Source: Neorhodopirellula pilleata
Lineage (GTDB): Bacteria > Planctomycetota > Planctomycetia > Pirellulales > Pirellulaceae
Assembly: GCF_007859915.1 (NCBI RefSeq)
Contig: NZ_SJPM01000001.1
Span: forward strand, 547,502-611,501
Reading direction: 5' to 3'
DNA: 64,000 nt
Part shown: piece after piece, positions 51,716 through 60,571 of the stretch
Position numbering within the stretch: position 1 is the stretch's first letter
How the letters are laid out: each line of letters begins with the position of its first letter
The notes under the pieces: model-generated
Told to the model about the DNA's origin: nothing
The model's input: only the letters and a program-made list of their open reading frames with translations
The model's database searches: none
Made by a program: the position numbers and the translations under genes

Positions 51716-52390
51716 ATGAAGATTCACTCATGCGCCTCGCTGTTTGCTTTGGTTGCGATCGCCGCCGCCGTGTCATTGCCCGGCATGATCCAGGCTCAAG
51801 AAACTCCGAAGGCGGAACCGGGCAACACTGAACCCGCTAAGGCGGAACCAGTCAAGGCAGAACCGACCCGAGCTAAACCGCTGTCCCCCGCTAATCCGAC
51901 CGTCCGCCCGCTAAGTGTCACCGTCGGCCTGGTCAGCGCCGACGAGATCGAGGGGACCCTGACGGACACGACGCAGTTGCAGATGCAAACCTCATTCGGC
52001 ACCGCCAGCATCCCACTCTCGGAAGTCGCCGGCATTCGTTTCGCATCCGCCAACGATGCAACGACAACGGTCGTGATGCTTAACGGCGATTCGATCACCG
52101 GGGCCACCGATGTTAAGCTAATCACCGTGGAAACCGAATGGGGCACGGCTTCGATCAATGGACCAAGCATCACGTCTATCATGCTCGTTCCTGGTCTGAA
52201 ATGGAACCCTCAATCGGGGCTCAATGGGAATCGTTGGAGCCTTTCGGACGAAAAGGAAGAGACGCCGCCAGCCCCTAAACCGTCTGCAACCCCCGCACCG
52301 GCTCCCCGGTCGACGCCTGTCCCGAGCAATCAGGCTTTCCCTTCGCAAGGCAGTTTCAATAGCAGCGGCCAGTTCTTCCCAGGAAACTAG
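51716..52390 (+). CDS. Secreted Pro/Ala/Glu-repeat protein of unknown function
   Basis: 224 residues. Signal peptide (ALVAIAAAVSLPGMIQA), then a short AEPxKAEP repeat (EPAKAEPVKAEPTRAKP), then a small domain (about 60-165) with paired GD-I-x-G units: VSADEIEGTLTDTTQLQMQ, FGTASIPLSEVAGIRFA, LNGDSITGATDVKLITVET. This is the pattern of small beta-barrels with repeated GDxxxG that planctomycetes use in secreted proteins. The C-terminus is Pro/Ser-rich. No function known. Confidence 0.7.
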   Translation: MKIHSCASLFALVAIAAAVSLPGMIQAQETPKAEPGNTEPAKAEPVKAEPTRAKPLSPANPTVRPLSVTVGLVSADEIEGTLTDTTQLQMQTSFGTASIPLSEVAGIRFASANDATTTVVMLNGDSITGATDVKLITVETEWGTASINGPSITSIMLVPGLKWNPQSGLNGNRWSLSDEKEETPPAPKPSATPAPAPRSTPVPSNQAFPSQGSFNSSGQFFPGN

Positions 52391-52407
52391 TGCTTCATCC
52401 ACATTTG

Positions 52408-52501
52408 ACTTGAGGGTGTTAACAACGTGGCTCGACGGTCCTCCGTCGAGAATCACGGTGGGGACCACCGTGCCACGTTTTCAGCCAACCCTCATTTTAA
52501 G
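52408..52501. repeat. Nested inverted-repeat element
   Basis: Outer arms ACTTGAGGGT / ACCCTCATTTTAAGT (imperfect), inner AACGTGGC (52424) / GCCACGTT (52479) and two small hairpins (CTCGACGG-CCGTCGAG and CGGTGGGGACCACCG). It fills the gap between two plus-strand genes. Confidence 0.65.
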
Positions 52502-52597
52502 TAATGACGGAGCACGATCGCTTATCCCGTCGGCTTGCCGGGTTGGAAAATCGGGCGTGATTCGTCACGCTAAGGGGAGTTTGTTTGTTCCCTCAGA

Positions 52598-53314
52598 ATG
52601 AGACGTCTCATGCCTTTGGTTCTGACTTGGCTTTCGCACGCCTCCTGGCTGGTCGAGACCGATTCGTATCGCGTGTTGCTCGACCCGTTTTTCACCGACA
52701 ATCCGGCCGCGGCCGTGAAGGCGGATTCGTTCGATTCCATTTCCCATGTCCTGGTCTCACACGGGCATTTTGACCACATCACCGACGCCGAATCGATCGC
52801 GCGACGGAACCGATGCCCGATCGTGTCGAATTTCGAGATCGCCGAGTGGTTTGCCGCCAAAGGGTTCGGATGCGATGATTTGCCGGCCCCGATCGGGATG
52901 AATATTGGTGGCCAAACTTCGCTGCCATTTGGGAGCCTGCGAATGGTACCGGCGGTCCATTCGAGCGGATTGCCGGATGGAAAATATGGCGGGCAGGCTG
53001 CCGGATTCGTGCTCACCGTCGGCAAACAGCGCGTCTATTTCGCCTGCGATACGGCTTATTTCAGCGACATGAAGTATTACGCCAAAGGCGTCGACGCGGC
53101 GGTTTTGCCGATCGGCGATCTGTACACGATGGGCGTCGACGATTGCATCCAATCGATCCGCCTGATCGAACCAACGTTGGTGTTGCCGACTCATTACGGT
53201 ACCTGGCCACCGATCGATCAAAATCCGCAAACTTGGGCCAAGAAAGTCCGCGAACAAACCGCCGCGAAACCGATCGTGTTGAACGTCGGTGAGCGTTACG
53301 AGGTGGGAACTTGA
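52598..53314 (+). CDS. Metallo-beta-lactamase-fold hydrolase (UPF0173/UlaG-like)
   Basis: 238 residues; an alternative ATG four codons in (52610) is possible. LTWLSHASWLVETDSYRVLL at the start, the metal site HVLVSHGHFDHITDAESIA (HxHxDH), AVHSSGLPDGKYGGQAAGFV and YFACDTAYFSDMKYY, with VLPTHYGTWPPIDQNP at the end, are the marks of the small UPF0173/UlaG-type hydrolases. Substrate unknown. Its stop overlaps the hisC start (TTGA). Confidence 0.9.
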   Translation: MRRLMPLVLTWLSHASWLVETDSYRVLLDPFFTDNPAAAVKADSFDSISHVLVSHGHFDHITDAESIARRNRCPIVSNFEIAEWFAAKGFGCDDLPAPIGMNIGGQTSLPFGSLRMVPAVHSSGLPDGKYGGQAAGFVLTVGKQRVYFACDTAYFSDMKYYAKGVDAAVLPIGDLYTMGVDDCIQSIRLIEPTLVLPTHYGTWPPIDQNPQTWAKKVREQTAAKPIVLNVGERYEVGT

Positions 53315-54369
53315 ACTACCGCAGCGCACTAGCGCAGATGAAACCTTACACGCCCGGCGAACAACCGCCGCCGGGCAAGTTCATTAAGCTCAATACGAAC
53401 GAGAACCCTTACCCGCCAGCACCTGCGGTCGTCGAGGCGATTCGGGCGGCGGCTTCGGGCCCGCTGAATCGGTACCCCGATCCGGTCGCGACTAGTTTTC
53501 GCCGAGCTGCGGCCGATGCCCTTTCGTTGCCGGGACCGGAATGGATCCTGGCGGGCAACGGGAGTGATGAGATTCTGACGATCCTCGTTCGCGGATTCGT
53601 AGGCGAAGGACAGAAACTGCGTCTGCCGTACCCCAGTTATATTCTGTATCGAACCTTAGCGGACATCCAAGGTGCCGCTTGGGAACAGACTCCGTTTGTC
53701 GACGATTGGAAGTTACCCGCCGCATTCGGTCACAGCGATGATGACTTGAAGTTGGTGTTGTTGCCGAATCCGAATTCGCCCAGCGGCACGATCGTCCCGC
53801 CGGATGAAGTCGCTGCGATCGCCGATTCACTCACGTGTCCGCTCGTCGTCGATGAAGCCTACGTGGATTTTGCCGACGATGATTGCCTCGACTTGGTGCG
53901 GCAGAACGAGAACGTCCTGGTGACCCGCACGATGTCGAAGTCTTACGGCTTGGCGGGCGTGCGATTTGGGTTCTTGGTCGCCCAACCACAAGTGATCGCC
54001 GAACTTGCCAAGATCAAAGACAGCTACAATTGCGACGCGATTTCGATCGCCGCAGCCACCGCCGCGATCTCGTCACAAGATTGGCTTGCAGACGTGGTCG
54101 CCAAGATGAACACGACGCGCGATCGGATGGCATCCGAACTGTCCGCGATGGGTTTTCGCGTTACACCGTCACACGCGAACTTCGTATGGTGCCAACATTC
54201 CTCCGGCCGACACTCGGAGATTTACGAGTATCTCAAACGTAATCAGATCCTGGTCCGCTACATGGCGTTTCCCGACTGGGGCGACGGCTTGAGAATCAGT
54301 GTCGGAACGGACGACCAAATCGACGCCTGTTTGCTCATGATCGGCCGAGCCATCGGATCGTTAGGTTAG
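53311..54369 (+). CDS. hisC: Histidinol-phosphate aminotransferase
   Basis: 352 residues from a TTG at 53311 that overlaps the preceding stop by 4 bp. Fold-type I PLP enzyme: KLNTNENPYPPAPAVVEAIR, NRYPDPVATSFRRAAADALS, LLPNPNSPSGTIVPPDEV, LVVDEAYVDFADDD and the PLP-lysine segment TRTMSKSYGLAGVRFGFL. The reaction gives histidinol phosphate from imidazole acetol phosphate with glutamate. hisB follows 467 bp later, across two repeat elements. Confidence 0.94.
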   Translation: MNYRSALAQMKPYTPGEQPPPGKFIKLNTNENPYPPAPAVVEAIRAAASGPLNRYPDPVATSFRRAAADALSLPGPEWILAGNGSDEILTILVRGFVGEGQKLRLPYPSYILYRTLADIQGAAWEQTPFVDDWKLPAAFGHSDDDLKLVLLPNPNSPSGTIVPPDEVAAIADSLTCPLVVDEAYVDFADDDCLDLVRQNENVLVTRTMSKSYGLAGVRFGFLVAQPQVIAELAKIKDSYNCDAISIAAATAAISSQDWLADVVAKMNTTRDRMASELSAMGFRVTPSHANFVWCQHSSGRHSEIYEYLKRNQILVRYMAFPDWGDGLRISVGTDDQIDACLLMIGRAIGSLG

Positions 54370-54453
54370 CCGTATCGTAACCCGCAGCGTGAGATCAATA
54401 AGTGAAGTATTTGTAGTGGATGATCCAGCGATGCTTAGTGACGTATTATTAAG

Positions 54454-54736
54454 GTGGCATAGGCTTCCAGCCTCTTTATACCCCACATCTTTTTGACCCC
54501 CACGAGCTCGTCTCGTGGGTGAATAAGGTTCGCAAGCTAGACAACGACGCCCTCCCAACCTTCCGATTTTCACTTGTGCTCGCCGCTTCAAGCGGCGAGC
54601 ACAAGTGAAAATCGGAAGGTTGGGCGAATTGCGGCTCGTGTCTAGCTTGCCAACCTGGGCTTCCTGTCAGACGAGCTGGCAGGGGAGCATTACACAAGGA
54701 CTTGTGGGGTATAAAGAGGCTGGAAGCCGATGCCAC
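54454..54736. repeat. Composite palindromic element between hisC and hisB
   Basis: Outer arms of about 34 bp (GTGGCATAGGCTTCCAGCCT.. and ..AGGCTGGAAGCCGATGCCAC) enclose a perfect 35-bp hairpin with a 1-base centre (54554-54624, core GCTCGCCGCTTCAAGCGGCG). Additional stem pieces (GTCTAGCTTGC-type) lie between. No coding frame crosses it. It looks like a non-autonomous mobile element. Confidence 0.85.
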
Positions 54737-54770
54737 GTATTGTTCACGCGATCCTCAACGGGTCGTCAAC

Positions 54771-54833
54771 TTCAATCTTCAATCTTCAATCTTCAATCTT
54801 CAATCTTCAATCTTCAATCTTCAATCTTCAATC
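54771..54833 (+). repeat. Nine TTCAATC heptamers directly before hisB
   Basis: Nine exact heptamers end 3 bases before the hisB ATG, so the place of a Shine-Dalgarno sequence is filled by repeat. Because 7 is not a multiple of 3, any change of copy number would shift frame for an upstream start and would move spacing for the 54837 start. Confidence 0.95.
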
Positions 54834-54836
54834 AGA

Positions 54837-55424
54837 ATGCCAAGAACCGCCACGATTCAGCGCCGAACCGGCGAAACCCAAATCGAGCTTTCCGTTGACC
54901 TTGACGGCACGGGCAGTGGTTCGCGTCGAACCGGCGTCGGTTTTTTCGACCACATGCTTGATCTGTTCGCGAAACATTCGTTGATCGATTTGACCGTTCA
55001 AGCCACCGGCGACCTTCACGTCGACGACCACCACACGACCGAGGACGTGGGCATCGCGTTGGGAACAGCGATCGACCAAGCACTCGGGGATCGAGCGGGC
55101 GTTTATCGCTACGGCCATTTCACGTTGCCGATGGACGAATGCCTGGTCACCTCGGCGGTCGACATGGGAGGACGGTATGCGTTCGAATACCACGCGCCGA
55201 TCGGGGCTTCGAAGATCGGAACGTTTGACAGCGAACTGGTGGAACATTTCTGGCAATCCTTCGCGGCGAACGCGAAGTGCAATTTGCACGTCGTTTTGCA
55301 CCACGGCAAGAACGCTCACCACATCTCCGAGTGCGTCTTCAAAGCAACCGCCCGAGCGATCCGGATGGCGGTCGAAAAAGATCCACGAAACACCACTATC
55401 CCGTCGACCAAGGGTGTGCTTTAG
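54837..55424 (+). CDS. hisB: Imidazoleglycerol-phosphate dehydratase
   Basis: 195 residues from the ATG at 54837 ([20 protein letters not shown]), the family length for single-function HisB. Both Mn-binding His motifs are present: [18 protein letters not shown] with [18 protein letters not shown], and [20 protein letters not shown]. It converts imidazole glycerol phosphate to imidazole acetol phosphate, the substrate of HisC upstream. The open frame extends to 54702 through the heptamer repeats; the first part is not homologous. Confidence 0.95.
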   Translation: MPRTATIQRRTGETQIELSVDLDGTGSGSRRTGVGFFDHMLDLFAKHSLIDLTVQATGDLHVDDHHTTEDVGIALGTAIDQALGDRAGVYRYGHFTLPMDECLVTSAVDMGGRYAFEYHAPIGASKIGTFDSELVEHFWQSFAANAKCNLHVVLHHGKNAHHISECVFKATARAIRMAVEKDPRNTTIPSTKGVL

Positions 55425-55511
55425 AATACCGTCAACGGGCAGGGAAGCCTGAAGTTCGATTTGACGCAATTCATGTCTCTGCCAACTGATCCAAAAACAA
55501 ACTCCAACGCC

Positions 55512-56801
55512 ATGACGAAGTCTCGATTAATTGCCTTGTTACTGTTGTTCACCGGTATGTCGACCGGTTTCGTGAACGCCGCCGAAACGGATTGGCCTCA
55601 GTGGCGAGGTCCGCAACGCGACGGACATGCCGCCCCGCAGTTGTTGGCCCAATCTTGGCCAACCGATGGACCGGCGTTGAAGTGGGAATCGAGCCAAATG
55701 GGTCGAGGCTACAGCAGCATGTCGATCGTCGACGGGCGCTTGTTCACGATGGGTGCCGACGAACAGAACTGCTTCGCCGTGTGCTTGGACTCACAAACCG
55801 GTAAGAGTCTTTGGAAAACGAACGTCTCGCGAGCCGGTGCTAACGGTGACTACAACGTCGGCTGGGGCGCGGGACCACGCAGTACACCGACGATCGACGG
55901 CGATCAAGTGTTTGTGCTCTCGGACGTCGGCACCGTCGCCGTATTGAAAAAGGATTCCGGCGACGTCTTGTGGTCCGTTGATTTGGTCAAAGAGTACGGT
56001 GGCCAGATTCCCAAGTGGGGATACAGTGAATCGATTCTCATTGACGGCGACCGTGTGATCGTTTGCCCCGGTGGAGCGAACTTCATGGTCGGATTGGACC
56101 GGCAATCCGGACGATTAGTTTGGCAATCGCGGGGTTACGACGCGCCCTCGCATTATGTCTCGGTGATCAAAGGCAACTTTGGCGGCGTGAACTATTACGT
56201 CACCGCATCGAATAAAGGGGTGGTCGCATTTGATTGTCAGAACGGAAACAAGCTGTTCGAGAATCCGACCACTGGCAATGACGTCGCCACGATCCCAACT
56301 CCGATCGTGACCGGCGATTTGGTCTACCATACGAGCGACTACGGGGCCGGGAACGTGTTGCTGAAACTGACCGCCTCGGGGAACACCCTTCGCGCTGATC
56401 AAGTCTATCACCTCGACGGCAAGACCATGATGAATCATCACGGTGGCGTCGTCTTAGTCGACCAAGTCATCTACGGATTCACGAAAGCCAACGGGGGAAC
56501 CTGGATGGCCCAAGACCTTCCCTCCGGCGACACGTTGTGGGAAGAAAAACTGCGTGGCAATAAGAGCGGATCGATCGCCTATGCCGACGGTCGATTGTAT
56601 TGCTACAACGACGGTGACGGAACGGTGATGTTGGTCGAACCGAGTCGCAAGGGTTTCCTAAACAAGGGGACGTTGACCCTGCCCAAACAAACGTCGATTC
56701 CGCGTGATCGCGGAGCGATCTGGGCGCACCCGGTGATTGCCAATCAAACCTTATTCATCCGTGACCAAGATTTGCTGTTCGCGTTCGAGATCAAGCGATA
56801 A
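55512..56801 (+). CDS. Secreted PQQ-like beta-propeller repeat protein
   Basis: 429 residues from the ATG at 55512, which gives the signal peptide LIALLLLFTGMSTGFVNA followed by the DWPQWRGPQRDG signature. Propeller blades: CLDSQTGKSLWKTNVSR, VLKKDSGDVLWSVDLV, GLDRQSGRLVWQSRGY and MLVEPSRKGFLNKG. More compact than the two related genes at 178 and 18135. Probably periplasmic; cofactor use unknown. Confidence 0.87.
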   Translation: MTKSRLIALLLLFTGMSTGFVNAAETDWPQWRGPQRDGHAAPQLLAQSWPTDGPALKWESSQMGRGYSSMSIVDGRLFTMGADEQNCFAVCLDSQTGKSLWKTNVSRAGANGDYNVGWGAGPRSTPTIDGDQVFVLSDVGTVAVLKKDSGDVLWSVDLVKEYGGQIPKWGYSESILIDGDRVIVCPGGANFMVGLDRQSGRLVWQSRGYDAPSHYVSVIKGNFGGVNYYVTASNKGVVAFDCQNGNKLFENPTTGNDVATIPTPIVTGDLVYHTSDYGAGNVLLKLTASGNTLRADQVYHLDGKTMMNHHGGVVLVDQVIYGFTKANGGTWMAQDLPSGDTLWEEKLRGNKSGSIAYADGRLYCYNDGDGTVMLVEPSRKGFLNKGTLTLPKQTSIPRDRGAIWAHPVIANQTLFIRDQDLLFAFEIKR

Positions 56802-56813
56802 AGGATCGGTCGT

Positions 56814-58169
56814 TTGAATGGCCAGTCCATGACGCCGTCGCCGAAGACGTTTCCGTTGCGATTGGCGACCGCGATTGCGGCGTTGATGCTGGTCTGTTTC
56901 GTTAGCGGACGGATGACACCCCACTTGGTGTCTGATACACCAAGCTACATCGACTATCGGTTCGCTTCAGCCGATGAAGTCGCTCGTTCGGTCCGCACAC
57001 CCGGTTACCCGTTACTGATTCGGGCGAGCGAGTTGCTTTTCTCGTCGGGTGAGTCTTCGTTGCAGGCACTGGTGATTTTCCAGATCGTCGTGCATGCGAT
57101 CGCCGTCACCGTTTGGCTTGACGAGTTGTTCCGATGGTCGGTGCCACGCCGCGCCGCCATTGTCGGCTGTATCGCCTTCGCCGTTACCAATACCTTTTGG
57201 GACCACATCAATACGATCGCGACGGATTCAATTTCCATGTCGCTTGGGATGATCATCGCGGCACTCGTCGTGCGAGTGTGGAGAGTCGGGAACTCATGGC
57301 GAACAACAATCGCGATCGGAACGCTGGTGATCGCGGTGATTGCGATTCGTCCCGCCTATCTTTTTCTGATGCCGTGGATGTTTGCGGCGATGATGTTTCG
57401 CCCTGCCGGTTCAGCTTATGTGGTTGGACGAACGCGATGGTTCGACGCGATCGGGATAATCATGCTGCCGCTGGTCGCGTTGATTGTCTGGTGTGGATTC
57501 CGCGGGTCGGTCACCGGTGACTATGGAATCTTGCCCTTCGGTCATCAGAACATGGCCGCCGTCACCACTCAATTGCTCGACAACGATGAACTCGCTGATC
57601 TGACGAAGGAGCGATTCGATCCGCCGCTTGCCGATCTCGGAGCCGCCATCGGCCGCGCCCGCTGGGAGGTGATGGACATGCATTCTCGAGCGGACAGTTA
57701 CATGTCGTTGGAAAACCGCTGGGACGAAATGACCTATTCAATCGTCATCCCGGCAGCGGAAAGGGTGATCGGCGGGGATGTCGTGGTCCAGCATCGAGCG
57801 TTGTCAAAGCTCGACTCGGCGATTGTTGCCGAGTATCCCTGGCGATATGCCAAATGGCTTGCATTGGCGATTCGACGCGGAGTTTGGGGGTCGGCCGCGA
57901 ACATGGTGATGCATCCGGTTTATTTTCCATGTTGGATTGCGTTGGCGGTTTGGGCTTTCGTCTGGTCAACCCGTAGTTCGGTACAAAAGAACGCGATCGA
58001 TTGGTCTCCGATCAAGCCACTCGTGATGGTCACCGTCAGCTACGCGCTCATGAAAATCACATTCGTCGCACTCACGAGCCCGCCGATCGGACGTTTCTCC
58101 GACGCGGCGATGGCGCTCGTTCCGATGTTGGTTGGCGTTGTGGTTGCTCAGCTGAATTCATCGCGTTGA
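56814..58169 (+). CDS. Polytopic membrane protein, glycosyltransferase-39-like
   Basis: 451 residues from TTG 56814, with AAGGA 8 bases before it (an ATG at 56829 is the alternative). Around ten hydrophobic helices. The first outside loop has SDTPSYIDYRFASADEVARS and RTPGYPLLI, reminiscent of the Asp-containing loop and (R/G)xPxYP motif in GT39/ArnT-type lipid-linked sugar transferases. A large loop (TQLLDNDELADLTKERFD, residues about 250-320) separates two helix groups. Substrate unknown. Confidence 0.68.
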   Translation: MNGQSMTPSPKTFPLRLATAIAALMLVCFVSGRMTPHLVSDTPSYIDYRFASADEVARSVRTPGYPLLIRASELLFSSGESSLQALVIFQIVVHAIAVTVWLDELFRWSVPRRAAIVGCIAFAVTNTFWDHINTIATDSISMSLGMIIAALVVRVWRVGNSWRTTIAIGTLVIAVIAIRPAYLFLMPWMFAAMMFRPAGSAYVVGRTRWFDAIGIIMLPLVALIVWCGFRGSVTGDYGILPFGHQNMAAVTTQLLDNDELADLTKERFDPPLADLGAAIGRARWEVMDMHSRADSYMSLENRWDEMTYSIVIPAAERVIGGDVVVQHRALSKLDSAIVAEYPWRYAKWLALAIRRGVWGSAANMVMHPVYFPCWIALAVWAFVWSTRSSVQKNAIDWSPIKPLVMVTVSYALMKITFVALTSPPIGRFSDAAMALVPMLVGVVVAQLNSSR

Positions 58170-58210
58170 TACGCAAGTCGTCCAACGTAGCGGCTATTCT
58201 TGACGGAACC

Positions 58211-58400
58211 GACAATCGTAACCCGCTGCGTAAACGAGGGATTCCTGTTTATCCCTCGCTTGCCGGGCTGTTGATTGAGTGCACGATTGGGCGTTTTCGT
58301 TTAACGGCAAGCCGCAGGCATCGGCGTTCTCAAACTCTGTCGCCTGCGGCTTGCCGTTAAACGACTAAATCAACAGCCCGTTGCGCTGCGGGTTACCGTA
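58211..58400. repeat. Nested palindromic REP-like element
   Basis: CGTAACCCGCTGCG..CGCTGCGGGTTACC outer arms, then ATCAACAG pieces, and a perfect 22-bp pair at 58298-58319/58342-58363 (core CGTTTAACGGCAAGCCGCAG). It also holds the ATCCCTCGCTT core seen in 45785 and 63361. It separates two convergent genes. Confidence 0.8.
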
Positions 58401-58416
58401 GGATCAAGCTCGGAAT

Positions 58417-59676
58417 TCAATTCATTTTGACGGGTCGCGATTGACGGATCGATTCGTCTAACGCCGCAAGAATCCGCATGTCTGCGAGTCCTTCTTTTCC
58501 TGGCGTGCGGTTGGCTTGGTTGTTGATGATGCACTGTGAAAAGTGATCCATCTCGGATGCAAATTGGTTGACGGCCGAAAGCTCGTGCTGGATCACCACG
58601 TTCGGTTCGTCGGAACCGGACGGCTGGTGAGTCATCAGTCGCTGTCCGTTGTAGCTGAACGCGGGCGATAGTTCGATCACGCCGTCGGCGCACGCAACGC
58701 GATAGAAGTCGCTGCGATGGGTATTAAAACTGCAGTCCAAGTTCGCCAGGACTCCTGAGGGAAACTTCAGCAAGCACGACACACTTTCGGGGACTTCGCG
58801 AAACCGCGGATCGTCGCCGGGTTGATGAGCGTGAGCGAACACCTCGACGGGTTCTTCGCCGGTCACGTATCTCGCCGCATTGATCGGATAAACACCGACA
58901 TCGCCGACCGGCCCGCCTCCGAGCTCACGTGCCAAGCGAATGTTAGGGGCATCGACATTGATGCAAAAGCTACCGCTGAATGTCTTGATCTCGCCAAACC
59001 GCTTTTCGTCGCACATTTGCATCACTTTGCGATTGAAGGGTTCGTAGTGCAACCGATAAGCGATCATCAGTTGCCGATTGACTTGCTCGGCGGAGTCCAT
59101 CATCCGTTGGCACTCGTCGATCGAAACCGCCATTGGCTTTTCACACAAGACATGCTTGCCGGCCTCAAGGGCTCGGATGGTGTACTCGGCGTGCATCGAG
59201 TTGGGCAGCACGATGTAGACGATGTCGATCCGATCATCGTTGGCGATTTCATCAAAATTGTCATATTGGTAGATCGCGTCTTTAGCGACATCGTAGGCCT
59301 TTGCGACCGTTTTGGCTTTGGCAGGATGACCGCTGACCAACGCCCGCGGTTCACTGTAGTCGCACAGGCCGAACGCCGGCATGATTTGGCCCAGTGCGAG
59401 TTGCCCCAGACCGACGACGGCCCAGCCCATTTTCTTTTTGGGAACTTCCGGGATCGGCAGGTTGGGCGGCTGATCGTTGGGCGGAGCGAGCGGAATCTTG
59501 TTTCCGGTCGTTTCGATCGTGTTGCCGCCGACGGGCTGAATCTGCGAGGAGCTGGCTGAGTTGGACGGTGACGGAGAAGACGAATCGCTAGCTCCTGCTT
59601 GCTGACTCGCGGTCGCTGCGACGGCCGCAAGGCTGGCGAATTGCGTGAAGTTGCGGCGTGACATGGGCTGGGTCAT
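58417..59676 (-). CDS. Gfo/Idh/MocA oxidoreductase with Tat signal
   Basis: 419 residues from the ATG at 59676. The N-terminus MTQPMSRRNFTQFASLAAVA is a Tat leader, as in many exported planctomycete members. After a Ser-rich linker the Rossmann part starts (MGWAVVGLGQLALGQIMPAF), with GKHVLCEKPMAVSIDECQRM, the conserved EKP, and IAYRLHYEPFNRKVMQMCDE. The GGGPVGDVGVYPINAARYVT segment belongs to the catalytic domain. Such enzymes oxidise or epimerise sugars with a bound NAD(P). Substrate unknown. Confidence 0.9.
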   Translation of the reverse strand: MTQPMSRRNFTQFASLAAVAATASQQAGASDSSSPSPSNSASSSQIQPVGGNTIETTGNKIPLAPPNDQPPNLPIPEVPKKKMGWAVVGLGQLALGQIMPAFGLCDYSEPRALVSGHPAKAKTVAKAYDVAKDAIYQYDNFDEIANDDRIDIVYIVLPNSMHAEYTIRALEAGKHVLCEKPMAVSIDECQRMMDSAEQVNRQLMIAYRLHYEPFNRKVMQMCDEKRFGEIKTFSGSFCINVDAPNIRLARELGGGPVGDVGVYPINAARYVTGEEPVEVFAHAHQPGDDPRFREVPESVSCLLKFPSGVLANLDCSFNTHRSDFYRVACADGVIELSPAFSYNGQRLMTHQPSGSDEPNVVIQHELSAVNQFASEMDHFSQCIINNQANRTPGKEGLADMRILAALDESIRQSRPVKMN

Positions 59677-59878
59677 TTTCAGTCTCGGCTTTGAGTGGAG
59701 TTGCTTTCGAATAGAAGCTGTCTGCAATCATCGCGCCGATTGTTCAGTTGGAACCTTCTGACCAATGGAACGGTCTTTGCGAACCCATTCCGTTGACGCC
59801 CCCGTTCTTTCGTAGTCGCGATCGTTTGCGACTCGATCGATGTTGGGTGGATGAACTTGTTTGAACAGGCGATGCAAA

Positions 59879-60499
59879 ATGGACCAATGGATTCAGAACA
59901 CACTCGAACAATTTGGCGTTATGGGCGTCGCTTTTTTGATGTTGATCGAGAACATCTTTCCGCCGATTCCATCGGAAGTGGTCATGCCTTGGGCAGGCTA
60001 TTCGGTGAGTCAGGGCGACCATTCGTTGTTGGCGGTAGTCGCCGCAGGAAGCATCGGATCGTTCCTCGGCGCGCTGTTGTGGTATGGCGTTGGGCTATGG
60101 ATCGGCAAAGATCGACTTTCACGATGGGTCGACCATCACGGGGCTTGGTTGACGATCTCGCCCAAAGATATCGATCGCGTCGACCAATGGTTTGATTCCT
60201 GGGGTGGTTGGGCCGTATTGATTTGTCGATTGATTCCTGGATTAAGAACGTTGATCAGTCTGCCGGCTGGATTTTCGAACATGAGCTTCCTTCCGTTCGC
60301 GATCTACACGGCCATCGGCACCGTCGCCTGGACCGCGTTGTTGGCGTCGCTGGGTTGGTGGCTGGGTAACAACTATGCTGACTTAACCGGTCCGCTCGGT
60401 TGGGTCAGCACGGCGGTCGTCGTCGGGCTCTTCGTGTGGTGGTTGTTCCGTTTGTTGTCTCAGAAACGCTGGTCTAAGAACGCCGCGAATGCTCGTTGA
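59879..60499 (+). CDS. DedA family membrane protein
   Basis: 206 residues from the ATG at 59879. LIENIFPPIPSEVVMPWAGY and SWGGWAVLICRLIPGLRTLI with SLPAGFSNMSFLPFAIYTAI are the DedA signature motifs (E, PxPSE, R-x-x-P-x-x-R). DedA proteins are proton-dependent lipid carriers or scramblases affecting undecaprenyl phosphate or phospholipid turnover. The usual five hydrophobic segments are present. Confidence 0.92.
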   Translation: MDQWIQNTLEQFGVMGVAFLMLIENIFPPIPSEVVMPWAGYSVSQGDHSLLAVVAAGSIGSFLGALLWYGVGLWIGKDRLSRWVDHHGAWLTISPKDIDRVDQWFDSWGGWAVLICRLIPGLRTLISLPAGFSNMSFLPFAIYTAIGTVAWTALLASLGWWLGNNYADLTGPLGWVSTAVVVGLFVWWLFRLLSQKRWSKNAANAR

Positions 60500-60571
60500 G
60501 AACGACTAGGCCGCCGTTTCCCTCAGGTTGCGAATCGGTTCTAATGACGTCCTCAACGGGGGAATGAATCC

